DNA from: JBLMYQ01 sp050260055
Lineage (GTDB): Bacteria; Bacillota; Clostridia; Acetivibrionales; UBA4821
Reading direction: 5' to 3'
NCBI GenBank assembly: GCA_050260055.1
Contig: JBLNBO010000047.1
Coordinates: forward strand, 1-64,000
Length of the DNA: 64,000 bases
Shown here: positions 44,705-54,176 of the stretch, piece after piece
Position numbering within the stretch: position 1 is the stretch's first letter
Layout of the letters: each line of letters begins with the position of its first letter
Position numbers and translations under genes: made by a program
Notes under the pieces: generated by a model
Told to the model about the DNA's origin: nothing
The model's database searches: none
Seen by the model: only the letters and a program-made list of their open reading frames with translations

Positions 44705-45883
44705 ATGACTATAGATACTATAAAAAAATTTGCAATTCTATCTCATGTATTGCCGCCAGCTCCATCTGGTCAAGCAATAGTAATCTACCGATTATTAATA
44801 GACTTGCCTAACTGTAAATATTGTTTAATTTCACATAAAGATAAAAAAAGTTATAACGCTTCAGAAGAGTTGCCTACTAATTACCATTGTATAGAGTCTC
44901 TTATTCAGTCAAAAAGAAGGAACTTATTAGTAAAATTTTTTAAATCATATATAGAAATTTTTTTTAGAGCTATACAGGTCGCTAAAATATTGCAGAGAGA
45001 AAAATGTACACTGCTAATTGCGTGCACAGGGGATATTTATGATTTATCATCTGCCTATCTTATAAGTAAATGGATTGGAATACCCTATGTTGTTTACATT
45101 TTTGATGATTATATTTATCAATGGCAAGGATTAAAACGTAAGACTGCAAAATGGCTGGAGCCTAAAATTATTAGAAATTCAAAAGGGGTTATTGTACCAA
45201 ATGAGTATTTACAAAAAGAATACCTTCGTAGGTATGGAATAGACAGTACGATTATTCGGAATCCTTGTCTGATTCCTGATATTGGAGAGCTAGATAAAGC
45301 TACTGACGTTTTCTCTAAGAAAGAAATAAATATTGTTTATACTGGAGCGGTTTATCATGTGAATTTTGGTGCATTCAAGAATCTAATAAAGGCTATAAAT
45401 ATATTACAGCCTATGAAAATAAAGCTTCATGTTTATACCTCTCAATCAAAAGAACTGTTGCAGCAGGAAGGCATAATAGGTGATATGGTTATATACCATG
45501 AGCATATTAATCAAGCAGAGATACCAAAAGTTTTAAGAAAAGCAGATTTGTTATTTCTTCCGCTGGCATTTGACGCAGTTATTCCCGAAGTAATTAAAAC
45601 ATCTGCACCTGGCAAGATGGGCGACTACCTCTCTGTTGGTAAACCAATCCTTGCACATGTTCCAGAAGACTCATTTCTAAACTGGTACTTTCAGGAAAAC
45701 CAGTGCGGTATTGTAGTAAGTGAAAATGATCCTAATGTTTTATCAGAAACCTTGGTAAAAGTTATTTCTGATAAAAACTTGCAGCAAAAGCTAGGCGAAC
45801 AAGCTGTTAGAAAAGCTAAAGAAGATTTTGATGTTGATAAAGTACGATTAGAATTTATCAAGTTTTTAGGCTCTATAAGATAA
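44705..45883 (+). CDS. Glycosyltransferase family 4
   Basis: 392 residues, GT-B fold. N-terminal acceptor domain begins LSHVLPPAPSGQAIVIYRLL with a glycine/serine nucleotide-loop-like turn. Residues about 150-170 carry GVIVPNEYLQKEYLRRYG and the start of the donor domain is EINIVYTGAVYH. Instead of the canonical GT4 EGFGLPxxEA motif it has SAPGKMGDYLSVGKPILAH (about 300-320), a variant found in many cell-wall glycosyltransferases. An AAGGGAAAGAG site precedes the ATG. Sugar and linkage cannot be inferred. Confidence 0.85.
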   Translation: MTIDTIKKFAILSHVLPPAPSGQAIVIYRLLIDLPNCKYCLISHKDKKSYNASEELPTNYHCIESLIQSKRRNLLVKFFKSYIEIFFRAIQVAKILQREKCTLLIACTGDIYDLSSAYLISKWIGIPYVVYIFDDYIYQWQGLKRKTAKWLEPKIIRNSKGVIVPNEYLQKEYLRRYGIDSTIIRNPCLIPDIGELDKATDVFSKKEINIVYTGAVYHVNFGAFKNLIKAINILQPMKIKLHVYTSQSKELLQQEGIIGDMVIYHEHINQAEIPKVLRKADLLFLPLAFDAVIPEVIKTSAPGKMGDYLSVGKPILAHVPEDSFLNWYFQENQCGIVVSENDPNVLSETLVKVISDKNLQQKLGEQAVRKAKEDFDVDKVRLEFIKFLGSIR

Positions 45884-45951
45884 TTCCGCAACTGAGATAG
45901 TAATAAATATAGTGAAAATTAATTTGTTGCGCCGGAAAAGGAAATACAGAA

Positions 45952-47154
45952 ATGCGTATTTTATTAGTAGCTATGGCTGAAAGTATTCATACTGCTAGAT
46001 GGGTAGAAATGATATCAGACCAAGGGTGGGATATTCATCTCTTCCCTTCTACAGATAACAGTTACATACATCCAAATCTTAAAAATGTAACAGTACATAC
46101 AGTATTTTACAAGTACTATAAAGATAGGCATTCTTCTGTTAGAATAAAAGGTATACCTGTATTCTTAAAAACAGCTGTTTTTATAGGAAACCATATAATA
46201 AAATGGTTTTCGCCTAAATACCAAGCTGTTAAATTAACAAAATTAATAAAGAAAATAAATCCTGATATTATACACTCTATGGAAATTCAGGCAGCAGGAT
46301 ATTTAACCTTAGAAGCTAAAAAAAAGTTATTGGATTGTTTTCCGCCATGGATAGTAACAAATTGGGGGAGTGATATTTACTTTTTTGGGCGTTTTCCTGA
46401 ACACCAAGAGAAAATTACTGAAGTAATGAATTATTGTAATGTTTATTCTTGTGAATGTCAGCGTGATGTTGAATTAGCAAAGAGATTTGGTTTTGAAGGA
46501 GAGATACTACCAGTATACCCTAATACTGGAGGCTTTGATTTGGAATTAATATCTCAACTCCGTCAACCGGGTGCCATTTCAGACAGACGTATTATTATGC
46601 TAAAGGGTTATCAGAATTGGGCTGGTAGGGCTTTAAATGGATTGCGTGGACTCGAAAGATGTGCTGACTTATTAAGCGGGTATGAGATTATCATATACTC
46701 AGCTAATAATGATGTTGAAATTGCTGCTGAACTTTTTACAAAATCAACTGGCATACCAACAAAGATTATTCCTAAATATACTCCGCATACTGAGATTCTT
46801 AAACTACATGGACAAGCACGTATTTCAATCGGCATTAGTATTAGTGATGGAATTAGCACTTCTTTATTAGAGGCAATTGCAATGGGGTCATTTCCTATTC
46901 AATCGAATACTTCAGGGGCTGATGAATGGATTGTGGATGGAGAAACTGGTATTTTAGTGCCTCCTGAAGACCCGGAAATAATTGAACAGGCTATTCGCAA
47001 GGCATTAACAGATGATGAATTAGTTAATAGTGCGGCACAAAAAAACTATGAACTGACAAAGACAAGACTTGATAAGTCATTATTGAAATTAAAAGCTATT
47101 GAAATGTATAATAAAGTAGTAAATGATAAGGGGGAAAACAATGTCGAGTGCTAA
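45952..47154 (+). CDS. Glycosyltransferase family 4
   Basis: 400 residues, GT-B. It starts MRILLVAMAESIHTARWVEM, as in a group of EPS GT4 enzymes whose N-domain opens with a HTARW motif. The acceptor domain includes IVTNWGSDIYFFGRFPEHQ. The donor domain has ISIGISISDGISTSLLEAIAMGSFPI with the E-x7-E-like pattern and DGETGILVPPEDPE. AAAAGGAAAT precedes the ATG. Its 3' end overlaps the next gene by 14 bases. Donor sugar unknown. Confidence 0.87.
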   Translation: MRILLVAMAESIHTARWVEMISDQGWDIHLFPSTDNSYIHPNLKNVTVHTVFYKYYKDRHSSVRIKGIPVFLKTAVFIGNHIIKWFSPKYQAVKLTKLIKKINPDIIHSMEIQAAGYLTLEAKKKLLDCFPPWIVTNWGSDIYFFGRFPEHQEKITEVMNYCNVYSCECQRDVELAKRFGFEGEILPVYPNTGGFDLELISQLRQPGAISDRRIIMLKGYQNWAGRALNGLRGLERCADLLSGYEIIIYSANNDVEIAAELFTKSTGIPTKIIPKYTPHTEILKLHGQARISIGISISDGISTSLLEAIAMGSFPIQSNTSGADEWIVDGETGILVPPEDPEIIEQAIRKALTDDELVNSAAQKNYELTKTRLDKSLLKLKAIEMYNKVVNDKGENNVEC

Positions 47155-48058
47155 AAAGGTATTAATATTAGGTGCCACTGGAATGTTAGGACATACTATA
47201 TTTGATGAACTTTCTAAAAAACCGGATTTAGAAGTGTATGGCACGGTTCGTGATGCTACTAATATGGAAAAATATTTTTCTCATGAACTTATGGAAAACA
47301 TACGAGATAAAGTAGATATCAATAATTTTGATTTGGTCATACGCACGATTACTGAAGTAAAGCCGGACATTGTTATTAATTGTATTGGTATAATAAAGCA
47401 GTTACCTGAGGCAAAAGACCCTATTAATTGCATCACTATAAATGCTTTATTCCCCCACCGAGTTGCCATGATTTGTAACACAGTTGGTGCTAGGATGATA
47501 CATATAAGTACTGATTGCGTGTTTAGTGGAAAAAAAGGAAACTATATGGAAAGCGATTTGCCAGATGCAGATGATTTATATGGCAGAACTAAATTATTAG
47601 GTGAGGTAAATAATTATAATCATTGTATTACATTGCGGACATCGGTGATTGGGCATGAAATTAGAGGGAATCTGAGTTTGATAGAGTGGTTTATGAGACA
47701 GGAAGGAAAAACAAGAGGGTATACTAATGCAATCTTCTCAGGATTTCCAACAGTTGAGCTGGCGAGGATTATCGCTGATTATGTGATTCCTAATGAAGAT
47801 TTAAGTGGTTTATATCATGTATCAGCAGAACCTATTTCAAAGTATGACTTATTAAAATTAGTTTCAGAAAAATATGATAAAAAAATTGAATTTGAGAAAT
47901 TTGAAGACTTTTATTCTGATAAATCTTTGAATTCAAATTTATTCCGGAATGCGGCAGGGTATTTGCCTCCATCATGGCCGGATATGATTGAAAAGATGCA
48001 CGAGAATTATAATTCATCAATATGCTTTAAAAAATTTAAGGAGGTACCAAACAGTTGA
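47141..48058 (+). CDS. RmlD-like SDR reductase in UDP-6-deoxy-L-aminosugar synthesis
   Basis: 305-residue short-chain dehydrogenase/reductase of the extended RmlD type. NAD(P)-binding motif GATGMLG (about 9-15), ISTDCVFSGKKG (about 121-132), catalytic YxxxK in YGRTK (about 146-150). I choose ATG 47141 because AAGGGGG is just upstream; an in-frame ATG at 47123 precedes that site. With the next two genes it matches the enzyme trio that turns UDP-GlcNAc into UDP-N-acetyl-L-fucosamine (WbjB-WbjC-WbjD, CapE-CapF-CapG) or L-quinovosamine (WbvB-WbvR-WbvD). It lacks the C-terminal cupin of CapF, so it is nearer the RmlD/WbvR form. It would reduce the 4-keto sugar. Confidence 0.82.
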   Translation: MSSAKKVLILGATGMLGHTIFDELSKKPDLEVYGTVRDATNMEKYFSHELMENIRDKVDINNFDLVIRTITEVKPDIVINCIGIIKQLPEAKDPINCITINALFPHRVAMICNTVGARMIHISTDCVFSGKKGNYMESDLPDADDLYGRTKLLGEVNNYNHCITLRTSVIGHEIRGNLSLIEWFMRQEGKTRGYTNAIFSGFPTVELARIIADYVIPNEDLSGLYHVSAEPISKYDLLKLVSEKYDKKIEFEKFEDFYSDKSLNSNLFRNAAGYLPPSWPDMIEKMHENYNSSICFKKFKEVPNS

Positions 48059-49116
48059 TATTTGACAATAAAGTAATTGTAATAACTGGAGGGACAGGCT
48101 CCTTAGGCAAAGTACTTGTCAGCAGATTATTATCTGAAAAACATGGTAAGCCAAAAAAGATAATTGTTTTTTCAAGAGACGAAGCCAAGCAGCATTCAAT
48201 GAGAATGCAATACGAGCAAAAAAAGAATGCTACTGATGACTTAATATATAGTAACTTTAAACGTATGCTAGAATTTAGAATTGGAGATATGCGAGATTAT
48301 CATTCTGTATGTTCTGTACTCCAGAATGCGGACATTGTGATTAATGCTGCGGCCCTTAAACAAGTTCCATCGTGCGAATATTTTCCCTATGAGGCTGTAC
48401 AAACGAATATTGTAGGTGCAGAAAATATTGTCAGAGCTATTAGGGAAAACAACTTGAAAGTCCAGACGGTTGTTGGTGTATCGACTGATAAGGCATGTAA
48501 GCCGATTAACGTTATGGGAATGACAAAAGCAATTCAAGAAAGAATATTTATTTCTGCGAATGTGGTTTTGAATGGTACTAGATTTGTATGTGTACGCTAT
48601 GGTAACGTATTAGCTTCAAGGGGGTCTGTAATACCGCTTTTCTATGAACAGATTAAAAATGGTGGACCGATTACTATTACAACTGATGATATGACTCGGT
48701 TTTTATTAACTTTAGAAAAAGCAGTGGATACAATTGTTGCAGCCGTTAAATCTGCATTGCCAGGGGAAGTTTATGTGCCTAGAGTTTCTTCAGCTCGTAT
48801 TGTGAATGTTGCTAAGGCTCTTATTGAAGGACGAAATATAGAAATAAAAACAACTGGTATTAGACCAGGAGAAAAGGTTCATGAGATTTTGGTTTCAGAA
48901 GAAGAGGCGCTTCGAACATATGAGAATAATGGTTATTACGTTATAAAATCTATGCTGCCTGAGTTATGTCTAAATGAAAAATCTTTAAATCTGTTATCTA
49001 AAGAATATAGCTCAAGTGATAATGTAATTTCATTAGAAGAAACCAGAGAACTTTTGGCGAAAAATAATTTAATGATTGGGCAAGAACTTTTGGTAGAAGG
49101 GGAAATATTAAGATGA
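48055..49116 (+). CDS. UDP-N-acetylglucosamine 4,6-dehydratase/5-epimerase-like (CapE/WbjB type)
   Basis: 353-residue SDR-family enzyme of the polysaccharide-biosynthesis CapD/FlaA1 group. Motifs: GGTGSLGKVL (about 9-18), FRIGDMRDYHSV, NAAALKQVPSCEY, and VSTDKACKPINVMGMTKA with Met in place of the usual catalytic Tyr (MxxxK), as in CapE and FlaA1 relatives. It uses TTG 48055, supported by AAGGAGGT nine bases before; it overlaps the previous stop by 4 bases. Predicted first step of the UDP-6-deoxy-L-aminosugar pathway from UDP-GlcNAc. Confidence 0.88.
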   Translation: MIFDNKVIVITGGTGSLGKVLVSRLLSEKHGKPKKIIVFSRDEAKQHSMRMQYEQKKNATDDLIYSNFKRMLEFRIGDMRDYHSVCSVLQNADIVINAAALKQVPSCEYFPYEAVQTNIVGAENIVRAIRENNLKVQTVVGVSTDKACKPINVMGMTKAIQERIFISANVVLNGTRFVCVRYGNVLASRGSVIPLFYEQIKNGGPITITTDDMTRFLLTLEKAVDTIVAAVKSALPGEVYVPRVSSARIVNVAKALIEGRNIEIKTTGIRPGEKVHEILVSEEEALRTYENNGYYVIKSMLPELCLNEKSLNLLSKEYSSSDNVISLEETRELLAKNNLMIGQELLVEGEILR

Positions 49117-50192
49117 AGGTAATGACAATACTAGGAACACGGCCGGAAATAATAAGACTTAGCCGTATAATTCCACTATTAGACAAATTGTGTGACCATG
49201 TAGTTGTTCACACAGGCCAGAACTACGAGCGTACTTTAAATGAAGTGTTTTTTGAAGAATTAGATTTAAGAAAGCCTGACTATATTTTGGATTCTAAATC
49301 TGAAAGTCTAATGGAACAGATTGGTAAAATATTGCTTGAATGCGAGAGAGTATTAAATCTGGAAAAGCCCGATAGAATACTTATCTTGGGTGATACTAAT
49401 AGTGCATTAGCTAGTTTTGTTGCAAAACGTATGGGAATAGAAGTTTTTCATATGGAAGCAGGAAATAGATGTTATGATGATAATGTCCCGGAAGAAGTCA
49501 ATAGGAGAGTAATCGATCACAGTAGTGATATTCTTATGCCTTATAGTGAACGCAGCCGTGATAATTTATTGCATGAAGGCATAGAGAGTAAGCATGTCTA
49601 TGTTATTGGTAATCCTATCAACGAAGTATTAGCTCATTATCAGCCTAGAATAAATATGAGTAAAATATTAGAAAAGCTTAATATCAGTAAAGATAAATAT
49701 TTTTTAGCAACGCTGCATAGAGCTGAAAATGTTGATAATCAGGAACGGCTGCTGAAGTTTATTGAAGCATTTCAGTGTTTATATGACGAATATAAAGTTC
49801 CCATAATTTGCAGCTTGCATCCAAGAACTCGTTCTCAACTAGAAAAGAATGGAATAATCCTAAATCAAAATATGATCAGAACAATTGAACCAGTTGGATT
49901 ATTCGATTTTGTTTATTTAGAAAAAAATGCGCTTTGCGTATTAAGTGATAGTGGTACAGTGCAAGAAGAATGCTGCATTTTCAAGATACCAAATGTAACT
50001 TTACGTGATGTAACTGAAAGGCCAGAAACACTTGAAGTAGGGAGCAATATTATTTCTGGCTGTGACTCTGATTCGATATTGCTTTCTGTAAAGGCAGTAG
50101 TTGGTCAAACTTGCAGTTGGGAGCCTCCGGCTGAATATTTAGCTAAAAATGTTAGCAGCACAGTAGCAAAAATATTGTTAAGTAAATGGTGA
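49113..50192 (+). CDS. UDP-HexNAc 2-epimerase (WecB/WbjD/CapG-like)
   Basis: 359 residues, GT-B-like fold non-hydrolysing epimerase. Motifs: TILGTRPEIIRLSRIIPLL (about 4-22), HTGQNYERTLNEVFF, LILGDTNSALASF, HMEAGNRCYDDNVPEEVNR (about 113-131), ATLHRAENVDN and LSDSGTVQEE (about 270-279). The YDDNVPEEVNRR segment is typical of the FnlC/WbjD branch that acts on 6-deoxy sugars rather than of WecB on UDP-GlcNAc. The start overlaps the previous gene in ATGA. Last step of the proposed UDP-L-FucNAc or UDP-L-QuiNAc pathway. Confidence 0.9.
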   Translation: MKVMTILGTRPEIIRLSRIIPLLDKLCDHVVVHTGQNYERTLNEVFFEELDLRKPDYILDSKSESLMEQIGKILLECERVLNLEKPDRILILGDTNSALASFVAKRMGIEVFHMEAGNRCYDDNVPEEVNRRVIDHSSDILMPYSERSRDNLLHEGIESKHVYVIGNPINEVLAHYQPRINMSKILEKLNISKDKYFLATLHRAENVDNQERLLKFIEAFQCLYDEYKVPIICSLHPRTRSQLEKNGIILNQNMIRTIEPVGLFDFVYLEKNALCVLSDSGTVQEECCIFKIPNVTLRDVTERPETLEVGSNIISGCDSDSILLSVKAVVGQTCSWEPPAEYLAKNVSSTVAKILLSKW

Positions 50193-50197
50193 GAAGT

Positions 50198-51052
50198 ATG
50201 GAAGTCAGTCCCAAAGTTTCAATAATAATTCCAGTATACAATGGTTCTGATTATATTCGCGAAGCTATTGATAGTGCTTTAGCACAGAGCTATAAGGATA
50301 TAGAAGTAATTGTCGTAAATGATGGTTCAGATGATGCTGGGAAAACGGAAGAGATATGCGAATCATATAAAGATAGAATTCTTTATTTTTATAAAGCTAA
50401 TGGAGGAGTAGCATCGGCATTGAACTTTGGCATACAACAAATGACAGGCGACTATTTTTCCTGGCTAAGCCATGATGATGTTTACTATCCCGAAAAGATA
50501 GAAACTCAAGTTAATAAACTTATAAGCATTAAAACGGAAGATAATGATGTAATACTATATAGTGATTATGAGCTTATTGATGAACAGTCTAAGTATTTAG
50601 GAATTAGAAGGATACCAAATATTAAATCAACAGCAATGTGCAGGGCTCTTATTACAGGCCACCCTATTAACGGGTGTACTATATTAATACCTAAAGACTG
50701 TTTTAAAAGAGTAGGTATGTTTAATGAGAGTTTAAAAACTACCCAGGACTATGAAATGTGGTTCAAGTTGGCTAAAAATTTTGAATTTATACACATTCCT
50801 ACAATATTAATAAAATCAAGAATTCATTCCAAACAGGGCTCAAAAGTTATGAATATTAAGCACATGGAAGAATGTAACCAATATTATATATGGGCATTAA
50901 AAGAAATTTCTGTGTCAAAATCATCTTCTTTAGTAAAAATTTTTAGCAGCTTCTTTATTGCAAAAGCTGCTATCATATTAAAAATAAAAGGATATAATGA
51001 AGCCTCCAAATATGCTTTTAGGCTGTCACTCAATAATCTGTTTTTCAATTAA
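50198..51052 (+). CDS. Glycosyltransferase family 2
   Basis: About 284 residues, GT-A fold. VSIIIPVYNGSDYIREAI at the N-terminus, VVNDGSDDAGKT for nucleotide binding, WLSHDDVYYPEK as the DxD-like metal site (about 92-95), then CTILIPKDCFKRVGMF and TTQDYEMWFKLA as the acceptor-side catalytic region. GGTGAGA fits ATG 50198; ATG 50186 would overlap the epimerase stop. Donor and acceptor unknown. Confidence 0.88.
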   Translation: MEVSPKVSIIIPVYNGSDYIREAIDSALAQSYKDIEVIVVNDGSDDAGKTEEICESYKDRILYFYKANGGVASALNFGIQQMTGDYFSWLSHDDVYYPEKIETQVNKLISIKTEDNDVILYSDYELIDEQSKYLGIRRIPNIKSTAMCRALITGHPINGCTILIPKDCFKRVGMFNESLKTTQDYEMWFKLAKNFEFIHIPTILIKSRIHSKQGSKVMNIKHMEECNQYYIWALKEISVSKSSSLVKIFSSFFIAKAAIILKIKGYNEASKYAFRLSLNNLFFN

Positions 51053-51086
51053 CATTATATAGTATCTATCTGAAGGGAATTTTAAA

Positions 51087-51773
51087 ATGGATAATGAAAT
51101 TTATACAGATGGAGAATACCTAAGGAAAAATACAACTTGGGATGTTGAACACTCACCTTGGAAGGCAAAACAAATTAAAAAAATACTTGTTCAAAACAAG
51201 ATAACCCCTCAAACGGTTTGCGAAGTAGGATGTGGGGCAGGTGAAATACTTAATCAATTATATATACAAATGCCTGAAGACGTTTCATTTATTGGTTATG
51301 ATATTTCTCCACAAGCAATTAATTTATGCAAGCAAAGGCAAAAAGACAGATTAGATTACTTTCAGAAAGATTTGATTCTTGAGGATGTTTTTTTTGATGT
51401 AGTACTTGCCATTGATGTCTTTGAACATGTTGAAGACTATATAGGTTTTTTAAAAAAATTACGTCATAGAGGAGAATATAAAATTTTTCATATTCCTTTG
51501 GATATTTCAATTCAATCGGTTTTTAGGATGAAACCTATTCTGGATTTAAGAGAAAATGTCGGGCATCTTCATTACTTCACCAAGGATACGGCACTGCAAA
51601 CTTTGTATTATGCAGGTTATGAAATAATAGATTATTTTTATACTCCAAAAGGAATTGATATTCCTGGGCACTCAGCTTTGTTTAAAATACCAAGAAAAGT
51701 TATGTTTAAGTTTAATCAGGATTTAGCCGTAAGAATATTAGGTGGATATTCTCTCTTGGTTTTAGCAAAATAA
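51087..51773 (+). CDS. Class I SAM-dependent methyltransferase
   Basis: 228 residues. AdoMet-binding motif VCEVGCGAGEIL (about 41-52), GYDISPQAINLC at strand 2, and VVLAIDVFEHVEDYIGFLKKL (motif typical of Methyltransf_11/23/25). GAAGGGAA precedes the ATG. Surrounded by glycosyltransferases, so a sugar O-methyltransferase or a chain-modifying enzyme is likely. The other two methyltransferases of the locus lie at 41288 and 55121. Confidence 0.87.
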   Translation: MDNEIYTDGEYLRKNTTWDVEHSPWKAKQIKKILVQNKITPQTVCEVGCGAGEILNQLYIQMPEDVSFIGYDISPQAINLCKQRQKDRLDYFQKDLILEDVFFDVVLAIDVFEHVEDYIGFLKKLRHRGEYKIFHIPLDISIQSVFRMKPILDLRENVGHLHYFTKDTALQTLYYAGYEIIDYFYTPKGIDIPGHSALFKIPRKVMFKFNQDLAVRILGGYSLLVLAK

Positions 51774-51831
51774 AGCGCGAAAGATTAAGTATAAGGATTA
51801 GTTAGTTAAAAAGTATAATAGAGGTCTTATA

Positions 51832-52902
51832 ATGGAAGAATTCAAGTTGTTAATGGTAACGCCTGTTTTTGAATACGGGGGAACTGAAACATACATAATC
51901 AATCTTATTGAATATCTAAGGGAAAAAGGTATTCAGACTATTGTTATTTCAAATGGAGGAATACGAGAAAAAGAACTGACCAAAATGGACGTTAAACATA
52001 TAAAGATAGACTGCCTTAGACAAAAAACTTTGTTTAATGTAATTAAGGCAGCAAAATTAATTTCCAAAACAGTGAAGAATGAGAGAATTAATTTGATTCA
52101 TGCAAGTTCTGTTTATACTGTCATTGCATCAAAGCTGGCAGCGTTGTTATGCCTTCGAAGAAAAATTAAAGTAGTAATGACATTGCATGGAGGTCCAACA
52201 AAGGATATAGAAAAAAAGAGTGCGAAGCTACTAAATATATTTGCAGATAAAGTTATTGCATTGTCTGAACAAGGAAAAGCGCTATTGATTAAAAACGGTT
52301 TAAATGAAAAAAGAATAGCTGTAATAAATAACGGGATTAAAGCGCTTAATAGAGAAAAAGCAATTTTGAAAGACAAAATAATTATCGGATCATTTGGTAG
52401 ACTAAGTGAAGAAAAAGGGTATAAGTATCTGATAGAAGCGGCACAAAAACTAGATTTGCCAAATGTAGAGTTTTGGATAGCAGGCGATGGTTTATTAAAA
52501 CCAGAGTTTGAAAAAACATTAAAAAGTTTCAATATAACCGACAAGTTCAAGTTATTAGGATTAATTGATGATACAAGCCAAGTATTAAATAATATTGATA
52601 TTTTTATTCTAACATCTTTATGGGAACTTTTTGGGATATCAATTATTGAAGCTATGTCTCTTGGTAAGCCTGTCATAGCAACAAAGGTCGGAGGAATTCC
52701 TGAAGTTCTTGGGGATTGTGGAATATTGATTAATCCCTCAAATGTGGATGAAATTGTAGGAGCAATAAAGCTCCTTGTAAATGATGAGAAGCTTAGAGAA
52801 ACTTTAGGACAGAAAGCTGAAGAGAGATTTTATAAGAATTTTACGCAGGAAATAATGGGTGAAAGAACGATAAGTGTTTATAAAGAAGTTTTAAGAAATT
52901 AA
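51832..52902 (+). CDS. Glycosyltransferase family 4
   Basis: 356 residues, GT-B. N-domain begins LMVTPVFEYGGTETYIINLIEYL, where GGTE/ET is the acceptor-side glycine loop of GT4. Donor domain: IIGSFGRLSEEKGYKYLIEA (about 185-204), LTSLWELFGISIIEAMSLGKPVIATKVGG (about 264-292, shown in parts) with the E-x7-E pattern. AGAGGTC-type ribosome binding site. Related to the next gene. Confidence 0.9.
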   Translation: MEEFKLLMVTPVFEYGGTETYIINLIEYLREKGIQTIVISNGGIREKELTKMDVKHIKIDCLRQKTLFNVIKAAKLISKTVKNERINLIHASSVYTVIASKLAALLCLRRKIKVVMTLHGGPTKDIEKKSAKLLNIFADKVIALSEQGKALLIKNGLNEKRIAVINNGIKALNREKAILKDKIIIGSFGRLSEEKGYKYLIEAAQKLDLPNVEFWIAGDGLLKPEFEKTLKSFNITDKFKLLGLIDDTSQVLNNIDIFILTSLWELFGISIIEAMSLGKPVIATKVGGIPEVLGDCGILINPSNVDEIVGAIKLLVNDEKLRETLGQKAEERFYKNFTQEIMGERTISVYKEVLRN

Positions 52903-52922
52903 TCATAATAGGTAAATAATAT

Positions 52923-54041
52923 ATGAAAAAGGATATTCTTCATATTATTCAAGGTGGTAAGGGTGGAACACTAGAATACTTAAAATCTTTACTTCCACTG
53001 TTTAACAAAGAAAACTATGACATCACTGTGATTTGTCACGGTGAGATTTTTTATGAGCTTAAACAGCTTGGCTATAAAGTTATAAATATAGAAATGAAAA
53101 GGGCTATTGCACCTATAAATGACCTTAGGGCATTATTTCAAATAAGTAACTATATAAAAAGCAATAAGGTTGATATAGTGCATACCCACAGTTCCAAAGC
53201 TGGATTCCTTGGCCGATTGGCAGCAAAATGGCATAAAATTCCCTGCATATATAATCCTCACGGTTGGTCGTTTAATATTAAAACAAATATAATAAAAAAG
53301 AATATTTATAAGGTTATAGAAAGAATTGCGTCTAATTGGGCAAACAAAATTGTTGCTATTTCCGAAGCAGAATATCAATCGGCATTAAAAGAAAAAATTT
53401 GTAATCCAAAGAAACTTATACTTATTGAAAATGGAATTGACTTAAAGAAATATAATCCTGAAACTTGTTTCTCTTTTAAGCAAGAATTAGGAATTAATGA
53501 AAAATACAAAATTATTGGAATGTCTGCCAGACTGACAAAACAAAAGGACCCTATTACATTCATTGAAATTGCAAAACGTGTAACAGAAGAGTGTAGGGAT
53601 TGTAAGTTTATGTTGGTTGGCGATGGCGAACTGAGAGAACAGGTCGAAAATCGGATTAAACAGTACAATCTTGAGGATAAGATTGTACTAACAGGATGGA
53701 CAAACTGTCCAGAAAAATATATTAATATCTTTGATATCGGAGTACTTACTTCATTATGGGAAGGTTTTGGGTTATCGCTTGCCGAGTATATGGCTTGTGG
53801 TAAACCTATTGTAGCTTCAAGGGTAGACGGAATTCCTTTTGTTGTTAGGCATAGTATAGACGGCTTTTTATGTGAACCGGGGAATATAAATGATTTTTGC
53901 GAATCAATAATTATGCTGTTAAATAATGAAGATTTATATTACAAAATATCTAGAACTATAATCGAAAGGGCTAGAAACAATTTTAGTATTGATAGGGTTG
54001 TAAAAAAACATGAAGAGTTATATGCTGAACTTGTAAATTAA
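52923..54041 (+). CDS. Glycosyltransferase family 4 (EpsD/PglA-like)
   Basis: 372 residues, GT-B. The N-domain has HIIQGGKGGTLEYLKSLL and the conserved THSSKAGFLGRLAA (about 78-91), a motif common to EPS GT4 enzymes that use N-acetylhexosamine donors. Donor domain: IGMSARLTKQKDPITFIE (about 198-215), LTSLWEGFGLSLAEYMACG (about 276-294) with E-x7-E, and KPIVASRVDGIPF. It starts 20 bases after the previous gene. Confidence 0.9.
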   Translation: MKKDILHIIQGGKGGTLEYLKSLLPLFNKENYDITVICHGEIFYELKQLGYKVINIEMKRAIAPINDLRALFQISNYIKSNKVDIVHTHSSKAGFLGRLAAKWHKIPCIYNPHGWSFNIKTNIIKKNIYKVIERIASNWANKIVAISEAEYQSALKEKICNPKKLILIENGIDLKKYNPETCFSFKQELGINEKYKIIGMSARLTKQKDPITFIEIAKRVTEECRDCKFMLVGDGELREQVENRIKQYNLEDKIVLTGWTNCPEKYINIFDIGVLTSLWEGFGLSLAEYMACGKPIVASRVDGIPFVVRHSIDGFLCEPGNINDFCESIIMLLNNEDLYYKISRTIIERARNNFSIDRVVKKHEELYAELVN

Positions 54042-54100
54042 CTTTCAGGCTAAAAATTAGTAAATATTAAGCTAATTGTATATTTATTAAAGTTCTTGGT

Positions 54101-54129
54101 TTGACAGGTAGTACCCTGTGCTTTAAGAT
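54101..54129 (+). promoter_or_regulatory. Internal promoter in the glycan locus
   Basis: A consensus TTGACA (54101-54106), a 17-base spacer and TAAGAT (54124-54129). The spacer region holds ACAGG-TAGTAC-CCTGT, a 5-bp dyad overlapping the -35. It would drive the last two genes of the locus. Confidence 0.6.
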
Positions 54130-54176
54130 GGAAGTAGTAAGAAAGAACAAAGAACCAGAGAGGGCTGTAATAATTT

